From Actinostola sp. cb2023 (taxonomy: Eukaryota; Cnidaria; Anthozoa; Actiniaria; Actinostolidae), in contig JAUJYZ010000032.1 in the NCBI GenBank assembly GCA_033675265.1, positions 229,501 to 293,500 of the forward strand: a stretch of 64,000 bases of DNA. Reading direction: 5' to 3'. Position numbers and translations under genes: made by a program. Within the stretch, counting starts at the first letter, position 1; the number at the start of each line of letters is the position of its first letter. Positions 10,772 through 20,514 of this stretch are shown here, in pieces. Under the pieces are notes generated by a model. It was given only the letters and a program-made list of their open reading frames with translations. It did no database searches and was not told the origin of the DNA.

Positions 10772-10931
10772 CCAATTTCAATAGTTGATATCGAAGTTAC
10801 ACTCCAATGACTGTACAAAGGTTTCAAGTCGAGGCTATCGGGTCAAGTTTTTGTTCTGACCCGATAGCCTCGACTTGAAACCGTTGTTCAGAGTCATTGG
10901 AGTGAGTGTAACTTCAATATCAGCAATTGCC
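10772..10931. mobile_element. Foldback element
   Basis: GTTACACTCCAATGACT and GGTTTCAAGTCGAGGCTATC pair with their inverses after a 12-base loop, giving a stem of more than 60 bp. Shorter inverse matches (CAGTCCAGAACAATG near 10930 and 11000) suggest an additional inverted unit to the right. Confidence 0.75.
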
Positions 10932-11049
10932 ATTGTTCTGGACTGACTAGCCTCTCATACAGGTGAAAATGCTTTTGTGTTTCCACATGAACACGAGGTT
11001 AGTCAGTCCAGAACAATGACAATTGAAAACGGTCTATCTCACTATGTCT

Positions 11050-11990
11050 GAGGGGGGAGGGGAGGGGATGGAAGAGGAGGGTGCGGGGGAGGGGCAGGGG
11101 GAGGAAGGACACCCTTGGCTCCTTCAGAGGATACAGGTTTGTTAGTATCACCCTGATAAATATCGACATTACTATGTGTGCCAATAAACACGCTAAGGTT
11201 GTATCATTCATTCATACATCATTCACACCAACCAAACCTGTTTTTTTTTTCGCTCGGACGTTACTAGTTTCACCAAAAACCGGTTTTAACTAGATTTTCT
11301 CACTGACCTGAGCAACCTTAGATTGCATACGTCGTGATGGCAGATGTAAGTGATGTTCCATATAGCAGTCATTTGATATACAGTTGGCATCAAGCCAAGA
11401 ACAAAAACTAGAAACGAACCAGGCCTTTACTCTACATGTAAGTAGTACAGTATATGAATTCCATTCTGCTAGTTAGTGAGTTGCAGTATGTCAGAAGAGC
11501 CACTACCTCCCTGTATACTCGTACTAGATTTTATAGGGTGAGTACTGTCTATCGTTTCATTGTTTACTATGGGCGATGTTGTGATTCTTTCATAAGCGGG
11601 AAACGACTTTGGGGTCAAACCACGCCACAACGTCGAGTCATTGGAACGCATAAATTGAGATGCGTAGTATTTAAAACGAGGTTCTGAATGCCTGTTCCGT
11701 TGCAAGAGAAAACCCCAAGTACTAGTACTTCGTTCTACCCAAGGACGTCAGATCTGCTTGTTCTGTCACTTGTGATATTGGTTTATGGGTTCCATACTAT
11801 TAAGAGCTAAGGACGCTAAGTGTTTCGAGTGGTCTTACTTGCCGCACGCTAACGCACTTACATCACTTCAGTGCTGATTTGACATTTTCTAGAAACAGAC
11901 TGACCCGCACTCTGTCATTCTCAAAAAATAATCGTGGATGCAGAAGCAAAGTTTTGAACTTAATCGAATTATCGGACAATTTTTATACAA
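11050..11990. other. No recognisable gene
   Basis: A G-rich stretch at 11048-11105 (GGGGGAGGGG-like) is followed by unassigned sequence. I see no exon with a family match. Confidence 0.4.
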
Positions 11991-11999
11991 TTATTCAGT

Positions 12000-12190
12000 A
12001 TAATAATTCTCCTGGGGGTAATTATTAGTGGTATTGACCTGACGTTTATTCAGTACAATGATTCTCCTAGGGCAATTATTAGTGGTATTGACCTGGCGTT
12101 TATCTTTCAGTTTTTATACAATAATTCAATACAATAATTCTCCTGGGGCAATTATTAGTGGTATTGACCTGGCGTTTTATATCATTCAGT
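12000..12190. repeat. Three-copy tandem repeat
   Basis: Three copies share AATTCTCCTGGGGCAATTAT and TAGTGGTATTGACCTGGCG, spaced about 57-75 bp apart. Confidence 0.9.
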
Positions 12191-12858
12191 GCATTCCGGT
12201 TTCTACTCCCTTTTATACTAATGAAACTTGACCATTGTTTCAATACCTACTTCAAAATAGGTCACAGCGTGAACAAAATACTTCATAATTCTCTGAATTC
12301 TTAGTCGTATTTCCCGTGATAAAAACAAGTTTTTATAGCTAGTTTTGCACGGATCCTCCCTCGTAGTGGGTCACAGTTTACCCTCCCAGTTGAACTGTTT
12401 TTAAAATTCTCAGCCGGTTTAGTTTCGTCACACAACGCGAGTGTGTTACGTGACGAGACTAGATAAAAACGGAATCCTTTTTAATGTGAGTTTTGTTCGT
12501 ATTTTAATTCATTAATAAAATAATTACCATTGTATGATTTCCAGAGCAATGACGATTGAAATACAAGAGTCAATACTTGAGTGAATATTACCGGAATATT
12601 ATGCTAGTAAAAATATGAGGCACATCCCCTCCCCCCACAGTATTTGCGGTATCGACCAATACACTTGCGTCAGGCCAGCCCTGTAAAACCGCTTGTGCTT
12701 GCGTTTATGCTTGCGTCGCTCGTGAAAACCAAGCTTTAAACTTTATTTTCTTGTACGGTTCAACATGGCAGACACGATTCGAAATGAAAGAAGACAAGAC
12801 TGACTCGAACTTCGATCAAACTATTTTGGTCTTAAGACTACTTTTGATTGGTTCATAA

Positions 12859-14340
12859 GGAAAAATTCCTACTAATACTTTATGTGATCTTATCCGTATG
12901 ATCCTTACTATGAATAACTTCACTTTTAATAATAACAACTACCTACAAATTCATGGAACTGCTATGGGTACCAAAATGGCACCTTCCTTCGCCAATCTCT
13001 TTCTTGGTTACTTTGAAGCCAATGCTTTGAACAAAGCCCCTTTCACTCCCCATTCTTGGCTCAGATATATCGATGATATTTTTATGGTCTGGACAGAAGG
13101 TCCTGATAACCTAAAAACTTTCATCGATTATTTTAATAATATTCATCCTACCATAAAATTTACAAGTTTTCACTCTTCTAGTAATGTCCCGTTTCTTGAT
13201 GTCAATGTATCCCTTAATAATCAGTGGAGTCATTGAAACTGACCTTTATAGTTAACCTACTGATAAACATCAGCATCTGCTTTTTTCATCTTGTCATCCT
13301 AGTCATACTAAAAAAGCCATTCCTTTTAGCTTAGCTCTCCGTCTCAGACGAATTTGTTCCACTGAGGAAGCTTTTAAAAACCGTACCTCTGAACTTATCT
13401 CCTATCTCCTTAAACGAGGTTACAGCCGTGATTTTCTCACTAAACAAACTAAACGCGCTGCTGACATCCCTCGTAATCTTGCTCTACAACCTAGACAGAA
13501 ATCTAATTCCTCTCACCGTATTCCCTTTATAGTCACCTATAATCCGTCACTTCCATCTATCTTTCCTATCTTTAAGAAACATTTTGACCTTCTACATTCC
13601 TCCGTGCGTTGCAAAACCATTTTCCCCCAACGCCCATTAGTAGCCTTCCGACGTTCATCCAATCTACGTGATTTGCTAGTCAAATCCAAACTACCGTCAG
13701 ATAACTCCAACACTGCTTCCAATCACAATCCAGGTTCTTTTCGTTGTGGACAAAACTGTTTAACTTGCCCTTACATTTCCGATAACTGCACCCAATATAC
13801 TTTTACTTCTACGGGTGAAACCAGAACCATTACTACACACATGGACTAGCTGTAACACAAAAAACGTCATTTACATGATTCAATGTACTAAATGTAACAA
13901 ACAGTACATTGGTGAAACCAAACGTAGACTCAAAGACCGCTTCAACGAACATCGTAGGACAGTTGACAAACCTTCTAGTAAATCTAAACCCACTACTGCA
14001 TCTGAACATTTTCTATCCAACCCTGACCACTCTGCATCTAATATCCTTTTAATTCCTTTAGAACAAATTTTCTCTTCTCGTGATGCTATTCGCAAAGCCA
14101 AAGAAGCTTACCTCATAACACGTGCTAACACTCTTGAACCTAATGGCCTTAATAAACGCGATGAAACCTACTAATCAGTTACACCATTATTTATCTCTCG
14201 CTATCCATATGCCATGTATCAGAACGTCATTTCCGTCTACCATTTATTTGTCAAGTCACTTGTAAAATCTCATATGCCCTGATGAAGACTAGTAGGCTAG
14301 CTCGAAATATTGTGCAAAATTAAATCCGAATAAATCTACG
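12859..14340 (+). pseudogene. Broken Penelope-like element (RT plus GIY-YIG)
   Basis: The element is 5'-truncated. Its first frame carries late reverse-transcriptase motifs (HGTAMGTKMAPSFANLFLG, then LRYIDDIFMVW with the DD pair, then VPFLDVNVSL). It is interrupted near 13228-13245 by a frameshift and an in-frame TAA. A long second frame follows (SSVRCKTIFPQRPLVAFRR, CGQNCLTCPYI). A further frameshift near 13815-13835 leads into a GIY-YIG domain (NVIYMIQCTKCNKQYIGETK, RLKDRFNEHRR, SRDAIRKAKEAYLITR) ending at 14174. It encodes no intact protein. This subfamily differs from the one at 5211, having an extra Cys-x-x-Cys before the YIG. Confidence 0.85.
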
Positions 14341-14514
14341 TCGTAACTTATTCTTCATGTAACCTATTTCATAAGGAAAGCCATTTGAAAAACTGTCACG
14401 TGACTCGCCTAACAATGAAGTTACTGTAATAAATACAATTTGTAGCAATTTTGGAAGATGATGATTACAAATTTTCGCGTCACTTTTTGCTCGCGTCATC
14501 ATTTGATTTTTTGT

Positions 14515-14740
14515 ACAGTACATGTCGCGAAAGCTGTAAGGATCAATATCTTTGAGAATGTGTATAAAGTACTCTTGAACTTGGTTGAGTCAAACTTTAG
14601 CCGTCATACTCAACATGACCGGAAGCAGCGAGTGAAACATTGTCTGGCTTAGAATTGTGAAGACCTCGTTAAGGAGATCAAGCCTGTACTTCGTAGTGGG
14701 GCATATCCTCTGAATTTAGTAAATGTTTGAACCTCTCTTA
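14515..14740. repeat. Degenerate duplicated segment, copy A
   Basis: This segment shares TACAGTACATGTCGCGAAAG, TACTCTTGAACTTGG, CTCAACATGACCGGAAGCAG and TTTAGAATTGTGA with 15590-15800. Upstream, 14290-14395 also matches 15290-15420, including the Penelope 3' end. A unit of roughly 1.07 kb was therefore duplicated and both copies have diverged. No function can be assigned. Confidence 0.6.
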
Positions 14741-15004
14741 TATGACCTCTTACATAAGCCAAACAAGTGTGCTCTGCGTGAGTTTAATGACATATTTCCT
14801 TGCGCGTACCTCGAACAAAACCTATCGCGAAAAATTGTACCGGATCCAACTTTTTAAATACACTCAACATAGAACGCCCTTCGTACAGGGGCGTATGATA
14901 GAGGGGGGGGGGTCACAGAGTGCCGTGATCCCCCTTCCTCTGGGTCTACTCTTTAAATTTATGTTTGAGGAGTGGAGGGGGGGTGAACGATATGGAGGGG
15001 TGCA

Positions 15005-15033
<29 letters not shown>
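15005..15033. repeat. Poly-C tract
   Basis: A run of 29 C follows a G-rich segment at 14900-14998. Length is likely unreliable in any assembly. Confidence 0.9.
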
Positions 15034-15038
<5 letters not shown>

Positions 15039-15584
15039 GATCCTTTGCTACGCCCCTGTCGTGGTACGGTATACTGATATTGCAGTAGTCTAGTTTTGCA
15101 CCATACGGGCAGTTCCTACCCAGTCTCCTAGTATTTCATGAAGTACTAAAAGCTTATGAATAATGAGCTTGTTTCAGCGGAAGTATCTCAAAATTTCTGG
15201 GTATGCACATCATGTACTTTTTAACGTCTCATTTCCATTTCACCATGGTATTTGTCAAGGTGTTTGTAAAATCTCATGGCGGATCTGATGGAGACTCGTA
15301 TGGCTAGTCGAAATATTGTGAAGGTTAAATCCGAATAATTTTATCCTCGAATCTAGTTATTCCACATGTAACCTAGTAAATTTCATAAGGAAACCCCCCC
15401 CCCCCCCATTTGAAAAACTGTCCGGATCCGCCCCTATGAACTTATATGACAGCGGCGTCTGGAAGAGGTTAAACCACAGGTAGCCCAATCATTTCTTTTG
15501 AGGCTACTTATAATGATAAAAATATATTGTATGCGCGCGTCTTTTTTTGGATGGCTCGCTTTGGTAGAGCATGTGCGCAATTTT

Positions 15585-15830
15585 CAAGTGTACAGTACAT
15601 GTCGCGAAAGACGCCCACAGGACAATATGCCTGTGAGTTTAAGTGTGAAAATTACTCTTGAACTTGGTGGTCGGTATACTGCAACACGGACAATACTCAA
15701 CATGACCGGAAGCAGCAGATATCTGTACATTGACTTGTTTAGAATTGTGATTGGAAAGTTAAGGGTGATAAAGCCTGTAATGATCGTGGTAGGGGCATAC
15801 CTCTGTTGTTGATGATGATGACCTAGCTTA
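15585..15830. repeat. Degenerate duplicated segment, copy B
   Basis: Partner of 14515-14740. It keeps an open frame (VSLSVKITLELGG, ILNMTGSSRYLYIDLF) that is broken in copy A. Part of it (AGACGCCCACA) also matches 16847-16860. It may descend from an exon upstream of the receptor gene, but I see no recognised domain. Confidence 0.4.
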
Positions 15831-15964
15831 TAAAATGATGATAAAAATCCCCAAAAATTCCTGGTCTGCCTTACCATTACCTCGAACAAAAAACCTAAAG
15901 TCGAAAAATTGTAATACACCATGCATTTCATCAAAGAAACTAGACAGATTTTAACGTAATTACA

Positions 15965-16300
15965 CCATTAGGTGCATCAAAGAAACGTAAAGTCAGATTT
16001 TAACGTAATTACACCATTAGGTCATCAAAGAAACGTAAAGTCAGATTTTAACGTAATTACACCATTAGGTCATCAAAGAAACGTAAAGTCAGATTTTAAC
16101 GTAATTACACCATTAGGTCATCAAAGAAACGTAAAGTCAGATTTTAACGTAATTACCCCCATTAGGTCATCAAAGAAACGTAAAGTCAGATTTTAACGTA
16201 ATTACACCATTAGGTCATCAAAGAAACGTAAAGTCAGATTTTATGCGTAATACACCATTAGGTCATCAAAGAAACGTAAAGTCAGTATTTAATGTAATTA
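15965..16300. repeat. 48-bp minisatellite
   Basis: Seven copies of a unit contain GGTCATCAAAGAAACGTAAA, GTCAGATTTTAACG and TAATTACACCATTA. The last copies degrade. Confidence 0.95.
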
Positions 16301-16570
16301 CTGATATAAAATTTACATATGGGTTATACAGATCGGACGCGAATATGCAAAATCTTAACAATCAACACGATGTATAACTGGATTTTACTATAATTACTCG
16401 GGCTTCCTTTTTGATGATAGGAAGCAGTTTGGCCGAGAAAATCCAAGTTAAAATCATTGCAAGAGGGTCGTATTCTGTATCCATTTCTATTGTATTTACC
16501 TCAAGAATTTTTCATGATCGATAATCTCCTAATTTTGCCACAAGTGATTGTAGTAATACACGAGTGGACA

Positions 16571-16596
16571 CCCCCCCCCCCCCCCCCCCCCCCCCC
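16571..16596. repeat. Poly-C tract
   Basis: A run of 26 C lies directly upstream of the degenerate F5/8C exon copy. Confidence 0.9.
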
Positions 16597-16800
16597 TGTG
16601 TTTATTCTCTGGATCCGCCCCATTGCTCTTGGCTTATAAACATAAAGCGTCATTGGGAAGAGGTTAAACCACCATCACGGCCGAACTCCTCCATCAAACT
16701 TCTGAGGCTACTTATAATAATGAAAGGGGCCTTTACCCAAGTCTGCGTCCGTCTTTTTTTACCTTCAGATTTCCTGTGAAGAGCGCGCGCGCACATACGT
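16597..16800 (+). pseudogene. Decayed duplicate of the F5/8C exon
   Basis: The segment follows the F5/8C exon region at 17048-17240 in order: TGTGTTTATTCTCT, then ATTGCTCTTGGCTTA, CACCATCACGGCCG/CACCATCAACGGCCG, CTCCTCCA, AAAGGGGCCT, TACCCAAGTCTG and TTACCTTCAGATT. Stops and indels break the frame. It shows that the exon and its acceptor were tandemly duplicated and one copy decayed. Parts (GAAGAGGTTAAACCAC, TGAGGCTACTTATAAT) recur again near 15463-15515. Confidence 0.7.
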
Positions 16801-17064
16801 GGCTATCAGGGTGTTGGCAACCCTGGCGCGTCCCGCAAGACGCCCACACAAATACTGGCTGCTTGTGGTTTAAATTTGAATCCATTAACGACGGATAAAC
16901 CAACATTGTCGCTGCAGTCCACCATACAAGTGACTTGCTCAGGGGTGATCGGAAAGAGGGTGGGACATTTTGATAATGATAGTCACGTGATAAACAGTCA
17001 CGTGATAGTATTACTACTCGAGTTGACATACCAAGCTTGGGTTACCTGTGTTTATTCTCTGTAG

Positions 17065-17422
17065 GCCAAAGGAACATTGCTCTTGGCTTAGAAAATAAAG
17101 ACATACCAGATGACTGTATAACAGCACCATCAACGGCCGGTGACTCCTCCACAAACTACGCGCGCCTAAACTGTAAGAAAGGGGCCTGGTACCCAAGTCT
17201 GTCGTCCGTGAATCCTTACCTTCAGATTGACCTTGGAAGTCTCCATGACGTCACAGGAAGGTGGCTAACTCGAGGGTGTGGGACAATTTTGAATCACTCA
17301 CTCACGGGCGCTGATCGCTTTGTCAAGGAATACAAGCTGCAGTTTTCTAGGGGATGGCAAAGGTTATATGGATGACATTTTACAATACTCAGGGGAAAAA
17401 CTATCATTTCGTTAATTCTGAA
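17065..17422 (+). CDS. Receptor exon 1 seen: F5/8C domain, main part
   Basis: After the acceptor CTCTGTAG the exon reads IALGLENKDIPDDCITAPS, then NYARLNCKKGAWYPSLSS and PYLQIDLGSLHDVTG, followed by KEYKLQFS. This is the standard discoidin pattern (LG-M/L-E...ipd..Ita, aW.P, yLQiDLG, V.eYk..fS). The frame then breaks: the following MTFYNTQGKNYHFVNSE lies in another frame, a net shift of two bases within 17350-17372, where two short G runs occur. The donor is GAA|GTACTC (phase 0). Discoidin domains bind membrane phospholipid, glycans or collagen at the cell surface. The domain's first Cys would be in an unseen upstream exon (phase 1 entry). Confidence 0.8.
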
Positions 17423-18200
17423 GTACTCGCTAAAACACACGCTTTTGTAATCCACGAGTTATAGGGATGACATTGGGACAATTTTGGGATTACTTACTCA
17501 TTCGGCTGTAGACTTTCATTACATTGCCGCTGAAGTACATCGCAGGCTCACAACTTTGGGGAAGGGGTGGTGATCCACGAGTTATAGGGATGACATTGGG
17601 ACATTTTGGGATCACTCACTCACTCGGCTGTAAACTTTCATTTCGTTACCGCTGAAGTACATCGCAGGCTCACAACTTTGGGGAAGGGGATGGTAATCTA
17701 CGAGTTATAGGGATGACATGGAGACAATTTTGGAATCACTCACTCACTCGGCTGTAAACTTTCATTTCGTTACCGCTGAAGTACATCGCAGGCTCACAAC
17801 TTTGGGGAAGGGAATGGTAATCCACGAGTTATAGGGATGACATGGGGACATTTTGGGATCACTCACTCACTCGGCTGTAAACTTTCATTTCGTTACCGCT
17901 GAAGTACATCGCAGGCTCACAACTTTGGGGAAGGGGATGGCAATCCACGAGTTATAGGGATGACATGGGGACAATTTTGGAATCACTCACTCACTCGGCT
18001 GTAAACTTTCATTTCGTTACCGCTGAAGTACATTGCAGGCTCACAACTTTGGGGAAGGGGATGGTAATCCACGAGTTATAGGGATGACATTGGGACAATT
18101 TTGGGATCACTCACTCACTCGTAAACTTTCATTTCGTTACCGCTGAAGTACATCGCAGGCTCATAACTTTTTTAAGGGGGTGGTAATCCACGAGTTTCCC
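17423..18200. repeat. 123-bp minisatellite resembling the exon end
   Basis: About six copies of a 123-bp unit contain GATCACTCACTCACTCGGC, TTTCATTTCGTTACCGCTG, AAGTACATCGCAGGCTCAC and ACGAGTTATAGGGATGACA. The unit is collinear with the end of the preceding exon and its donor (TTTCGTTAATTCTGAAGTAC). Related copies lie far away at 50591-50850. Confidence 0.9.
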
Positions 18201-18276
18201 AACGGGTGCCTTTGAATTTATTTAACAACACAGTCTATTGTTTCCCGTCATTGATAATATATCTATTGTATTATAG

Positions 18277-18424
18277 GTTATGCAAGGTAACAATGACAGT
18301 AAGACCATCGTCAGAAAAAATCTTAGCAAAGCCGTTAATACGAGGTTCGTAAGGTTTTATCCTGTCAACTGGTATGAGAAGCCTTGCTTGAGAATCGAAG
18401 TGTATGGAGCTCAAACAAAGAAAG
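18277..18424 (+). CDS. Receptor exon: F5/8C domain C-terminus
   Basis: The exon (phase 0 in, phase 1 out) encodes VMQGNNDSKTIVRKNLSKAV followed by NTRFVRFYPVNWYEKPCLRI and EVYG. This is the diagnostic end of a discoidin domain (F.gN.d, pi.aRyvRiyPv.W...p.lRiEl.G) with the closing Cys. Acceptor TTATAG, donor AAAG|GTACAT. Confidence 0.88.
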
Positions 18425-18474
18425 GTACATATAAAACATCGTTCCCATAAATACCCATAGTTCTTTAGGAGTTC

Positions 18475-18730
18475 AGGGACAAAAATATCCATAATGCTTC
18501 GCGGTCATGATTCGAACCCAGTCTTCCACTCGTTTTTTTCTTTCGCACGTGAAAGCGAGTTCAGGGGACAAAAAATTACTCATAGATGCTTTGCGGTCAT
18601 GATTTGAACCCAGTCTTCCACTCGTTTCGGAAAAGGCAAATTGTAACAAAAAAGTTCATGGGACAAAAAAATTCCCATAGATGCTTTGCGGTCAGGATTC
18701 GAACCCAGTCTCCCACTCGTTTCTGAAAAG
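18475..18730. repeat. Three-copy 92-bp tandem repeat
   Basis: Three copies share GATGCTTTGCGGTCATGATT, CGAACCCAGTCTTCCACTCG and TTCTGAAAAGGCGAATTGTA. The GATTCGAACCC part resembles an inverted Pol III B box, so a SINE origin is possible. Confidence 0.8.
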
Positions 18731-18767
18731 GCGAATTGTAACATTAACACTTTTTCTCCAACTGTAG

Positions 18768-18970
18768 CAACATATGAGACAAACGTCAAAATCAGTGATC
18801 TCCATGGTAACGGCATCGACGGAAGCCCGGTACTGCAGTTTTCTATACAGTTGTTTGGAGAGAACGGCTACACCAAGAAATTACCACTGGAAATTGAAGC
18901 AAACCCAAAAGACAAGAAAACTCAGCTGATGGATTTTAAGAGGAAGATTTCGGCAGCGGATGTTGGATGG
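18768..18970 (+). CDS. Receptor exon: PLAT domain, first part
   Basis: The exon (phase 1 in, 0 out) encodes YETNVKISDLHGNGIDGSPV, LQFSIQLFGENGYTKKLPLE and FKRKISAADVGW. It follows the PLAT/LH2 pattern: Y.v.v.tsd..g.GtdG.V...l.Ge.G, then a stretch ending d.G before the K-L strand in the next exon. PLAT domains are beta-sandwiches that mediate lipid or protein contacts; in polycystins they are cytosolic, here the position is extracellular. Confidence 0.8.
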
Positions 18971-19007
18971 GTAAGTGTAAGAACTCTAAACAGCGAGAAA
19001 AGAATGG

Positions 19008-19085
19008 TACAGACACAAGGCGCAACATTGCGCGTAATATTGCTGGCAACACGCACGATTTCAGCGTGTCCACCTCTGCAATTTT
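19008..19085. repeat. MITE fragment (CAGACACA family)
   Basis: CAGACACAAGGCGCAACATT, AATATTGCTGGCAACACGC and TTCAGCGTGT match the multi-copy palindromic region at 53660-54260. The same repeat family is therefore dispersed. Confidence 0.6.
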
Positions 19086-19086
19086 T

Positions 19087-19275
19087 TGTAGTAGGGCACG
19101 GAGAGTAGGGCACGGTGTGTAGGGCACGGAGAGTAGGGCACGGAGAGTAGGGCACGGAGAGTAGGGCACGGAGAGTAGGGCACGGAGAGTAGGGCACGGA
19201 CAGTAGGGCACGGACAGTAGGGCACGGAGAGTAGGGCACGGAAAGTAGGGCACGGAAAGTAGGCCACGCAGAGTA
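19087..19275. repeat. 14-bp minisatellite
   Basis: Thirteen or so copies of GTAGGGCACGGAGA with variants GGACA and GGAAA. Confidence 0.95.
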
Positions 19276-19479
19276 AGGCCTGACCTGCTAACTCGCAACA
19301 ATGTTGCCTCGTGCAAACAGTCATTCTCAAAAAGGTTGTCCAGATGAAAAGACTACATTACTACAATAAAGTCACGTGATTCATTGTTTTCAATTTCTGC
19401 GCGCGGAACTGCGAGTTGATACCAGCGTCATTACATTCAGTTCTCACAATGCCGTGTACTTTTGCATCTCTCTCATGTC

Positions 19480-19604
19480 CAAGCATTCTGAATGGTTAAG
19501 CAATGACTTTGCGCGCTGTGATTGGTTGAATAGAATGTCTTTGATTCCTTACCGTGACCGTAACTCTGTACCGTAGGTTTCCCACTCATACGAAAACGAC
19601 TCTA
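19480..19604. mobile_element. MITE fragment (TAGAGTCGTTTTCG family)
   Basis: The right terminus CCCACTCATACGAAAACGAC followed by TCTA is present, with internal GCGCGCTGTGATTGGTTGAA. The left terminus is missing. Other copies: 28696-28848, 41841-42004, 43147-43345 and, internally, 22856-22945. Confidence 0.7.
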
Positions 19605-19633
19605 AGTTCCATTTTCTTTGCATTTCTTTACAG

Positions 19634-19856
19634 ATTAAGCACCTCAAGTTATCATACGATATCGGCAGCGATGATAGCAGTGAGAGCTCTTCTCCCACCC
19701 TAATAGAGAGATTTCGAAGACTATCGTCATCATCAAGCAATAGTGATCTTAGTTTCGGAGAATCTGGCTTCTTTGTAGAGGACATTACTATTGATGTTAA
19801 GGAAACTGGTCAACATTTTACGTTCACATGCAAGCAGTGGTTACTCCAGAGACAAA
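19634..19856 (+). CDS. Receptor exon: PLAT domain, second part with Ser-rich insert
   Basis: The exon (phase 0 in, 1 out) encodes IKHLKLSYDIGSDDSS, a Ser-rich segment of about 30 residues (SSSPTLIERFRRLSSSSSNS), then GFFVEDITIDVKETGQHFTF and TCKQWLLQRQ. The W/F-F-V-E-D-I-x-I-D-V and F-x-C-x-x-W-L elements are the hallmark end of a PLAT domain. The insert before them is unusual and may be a loop extension. Confidence 0.82.
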
Positions 19857-19888
19857 GTAAGCCAGTCTGAATACGATGATGATTCCTA

Positions 19889-20241
19889 CATTTATACATG
19901 CTCAGAGTCCAGCGGTGCTCTTCGGCGCGGACTCGGATGGGGGCGACGTTTCATCCGAGCTCGCGCCCAAGAGCACCACAGCTGGGGTGCTTACCATTTA
20001 CTCGAAAAAACCGGAAATTCCGGTCTGAAAAAAAAAAAGTATGTGTCATTCCGATCGGAAAGTTCCGGAAAACTCGGTCAAATGGTACACGCGTCTACGG
20101 AAAAAACGAAAAGAGCGGGAAAAGCGGATTACCTCCGAAACTTTCCGATTGGAATGGCACATACCATTTGTTTCTCCAACCGGAATTTCCGGTTTTTCCG
20201 AGTAAATGGTAAGCACCCAGCTGAACTCTCGAGCATGTCAT
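19889..20241. mobile_element. Foldback element interrupted by another MITE
   Basis: Arms AGTCCAGCGGTGCTCTTCGG and CCAAGAGCACCACAGCTG pair, with GCGCGGACTCGGATG and CATCCGAGCTCGCGC as inner arms. The right arm is split by the element at 19985-20218. An uninterrupted copy follows at 20239-20358. Confidence 0.75.
19985..20218. mobile_element. MITE with GGGTGCTTACC termini, copy 1
   Basis: Long terminal inverted repeats begin GGGTGCTTACCATTTACTCG and continue through CCGGAAATTCCGG. The flanking AGCTG occurs on both sides (19980-19984 and 20219-20223), a 5-bp target duplication. Comparison with the intact neighbour copy at 20330 confirms the empty site. Confidence 0.85.
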
Positions 20242-20358
20242 TTATACATGCTCAAGAGTCCAGCGGTACTCTTCGGCGCGGACTCGGATGGGGGCGACGT
20301 TTCATCCGAGCCCGCGCCGAAGAGCACCACAGCTGGACTCTCGAGCATGTCATTCATA
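20239..20358. mobile_element. Foldback element, intact copy
   Basis: Same arms as 19889-20241 without interruption: CATGCTCAAGAGTCCAGCG to GCTGGACTCTCGAGCATG. It is a compact palindrome of about 120 bp. Confidence 0.8.
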
Positions 20359-20514
20359 CAGCGCAGTTAAAAATGCGAAGGTTTGAAAAAAGTTTGACCA
20401 ACTTAAACTGTACAGCTACCCACTCGTACGAGACCCTTGTTGTCAGGCAAGTTGGTCGCTCACTGAAGGTGGTTGCGACCACCTTTAATAAAGGTAACAA
20501 TTACAGAAGCGAAA

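Noticed and set aside
13537..14101. Minus-strand frames within the Penelope-like element
   Set aside because: They are shadows of the plus-strand RT/GIY-YIG coding sequence.
14279..14320. Hammerhead ribozyme at the 3' end of the second Penelope-like element
   Set aside because: CTGATGA and CGAAA are present around a GACTAG/CTAG stem, but the closing pair of stem II is mismatched and stem I and the cleavage triplet are not recognisable.
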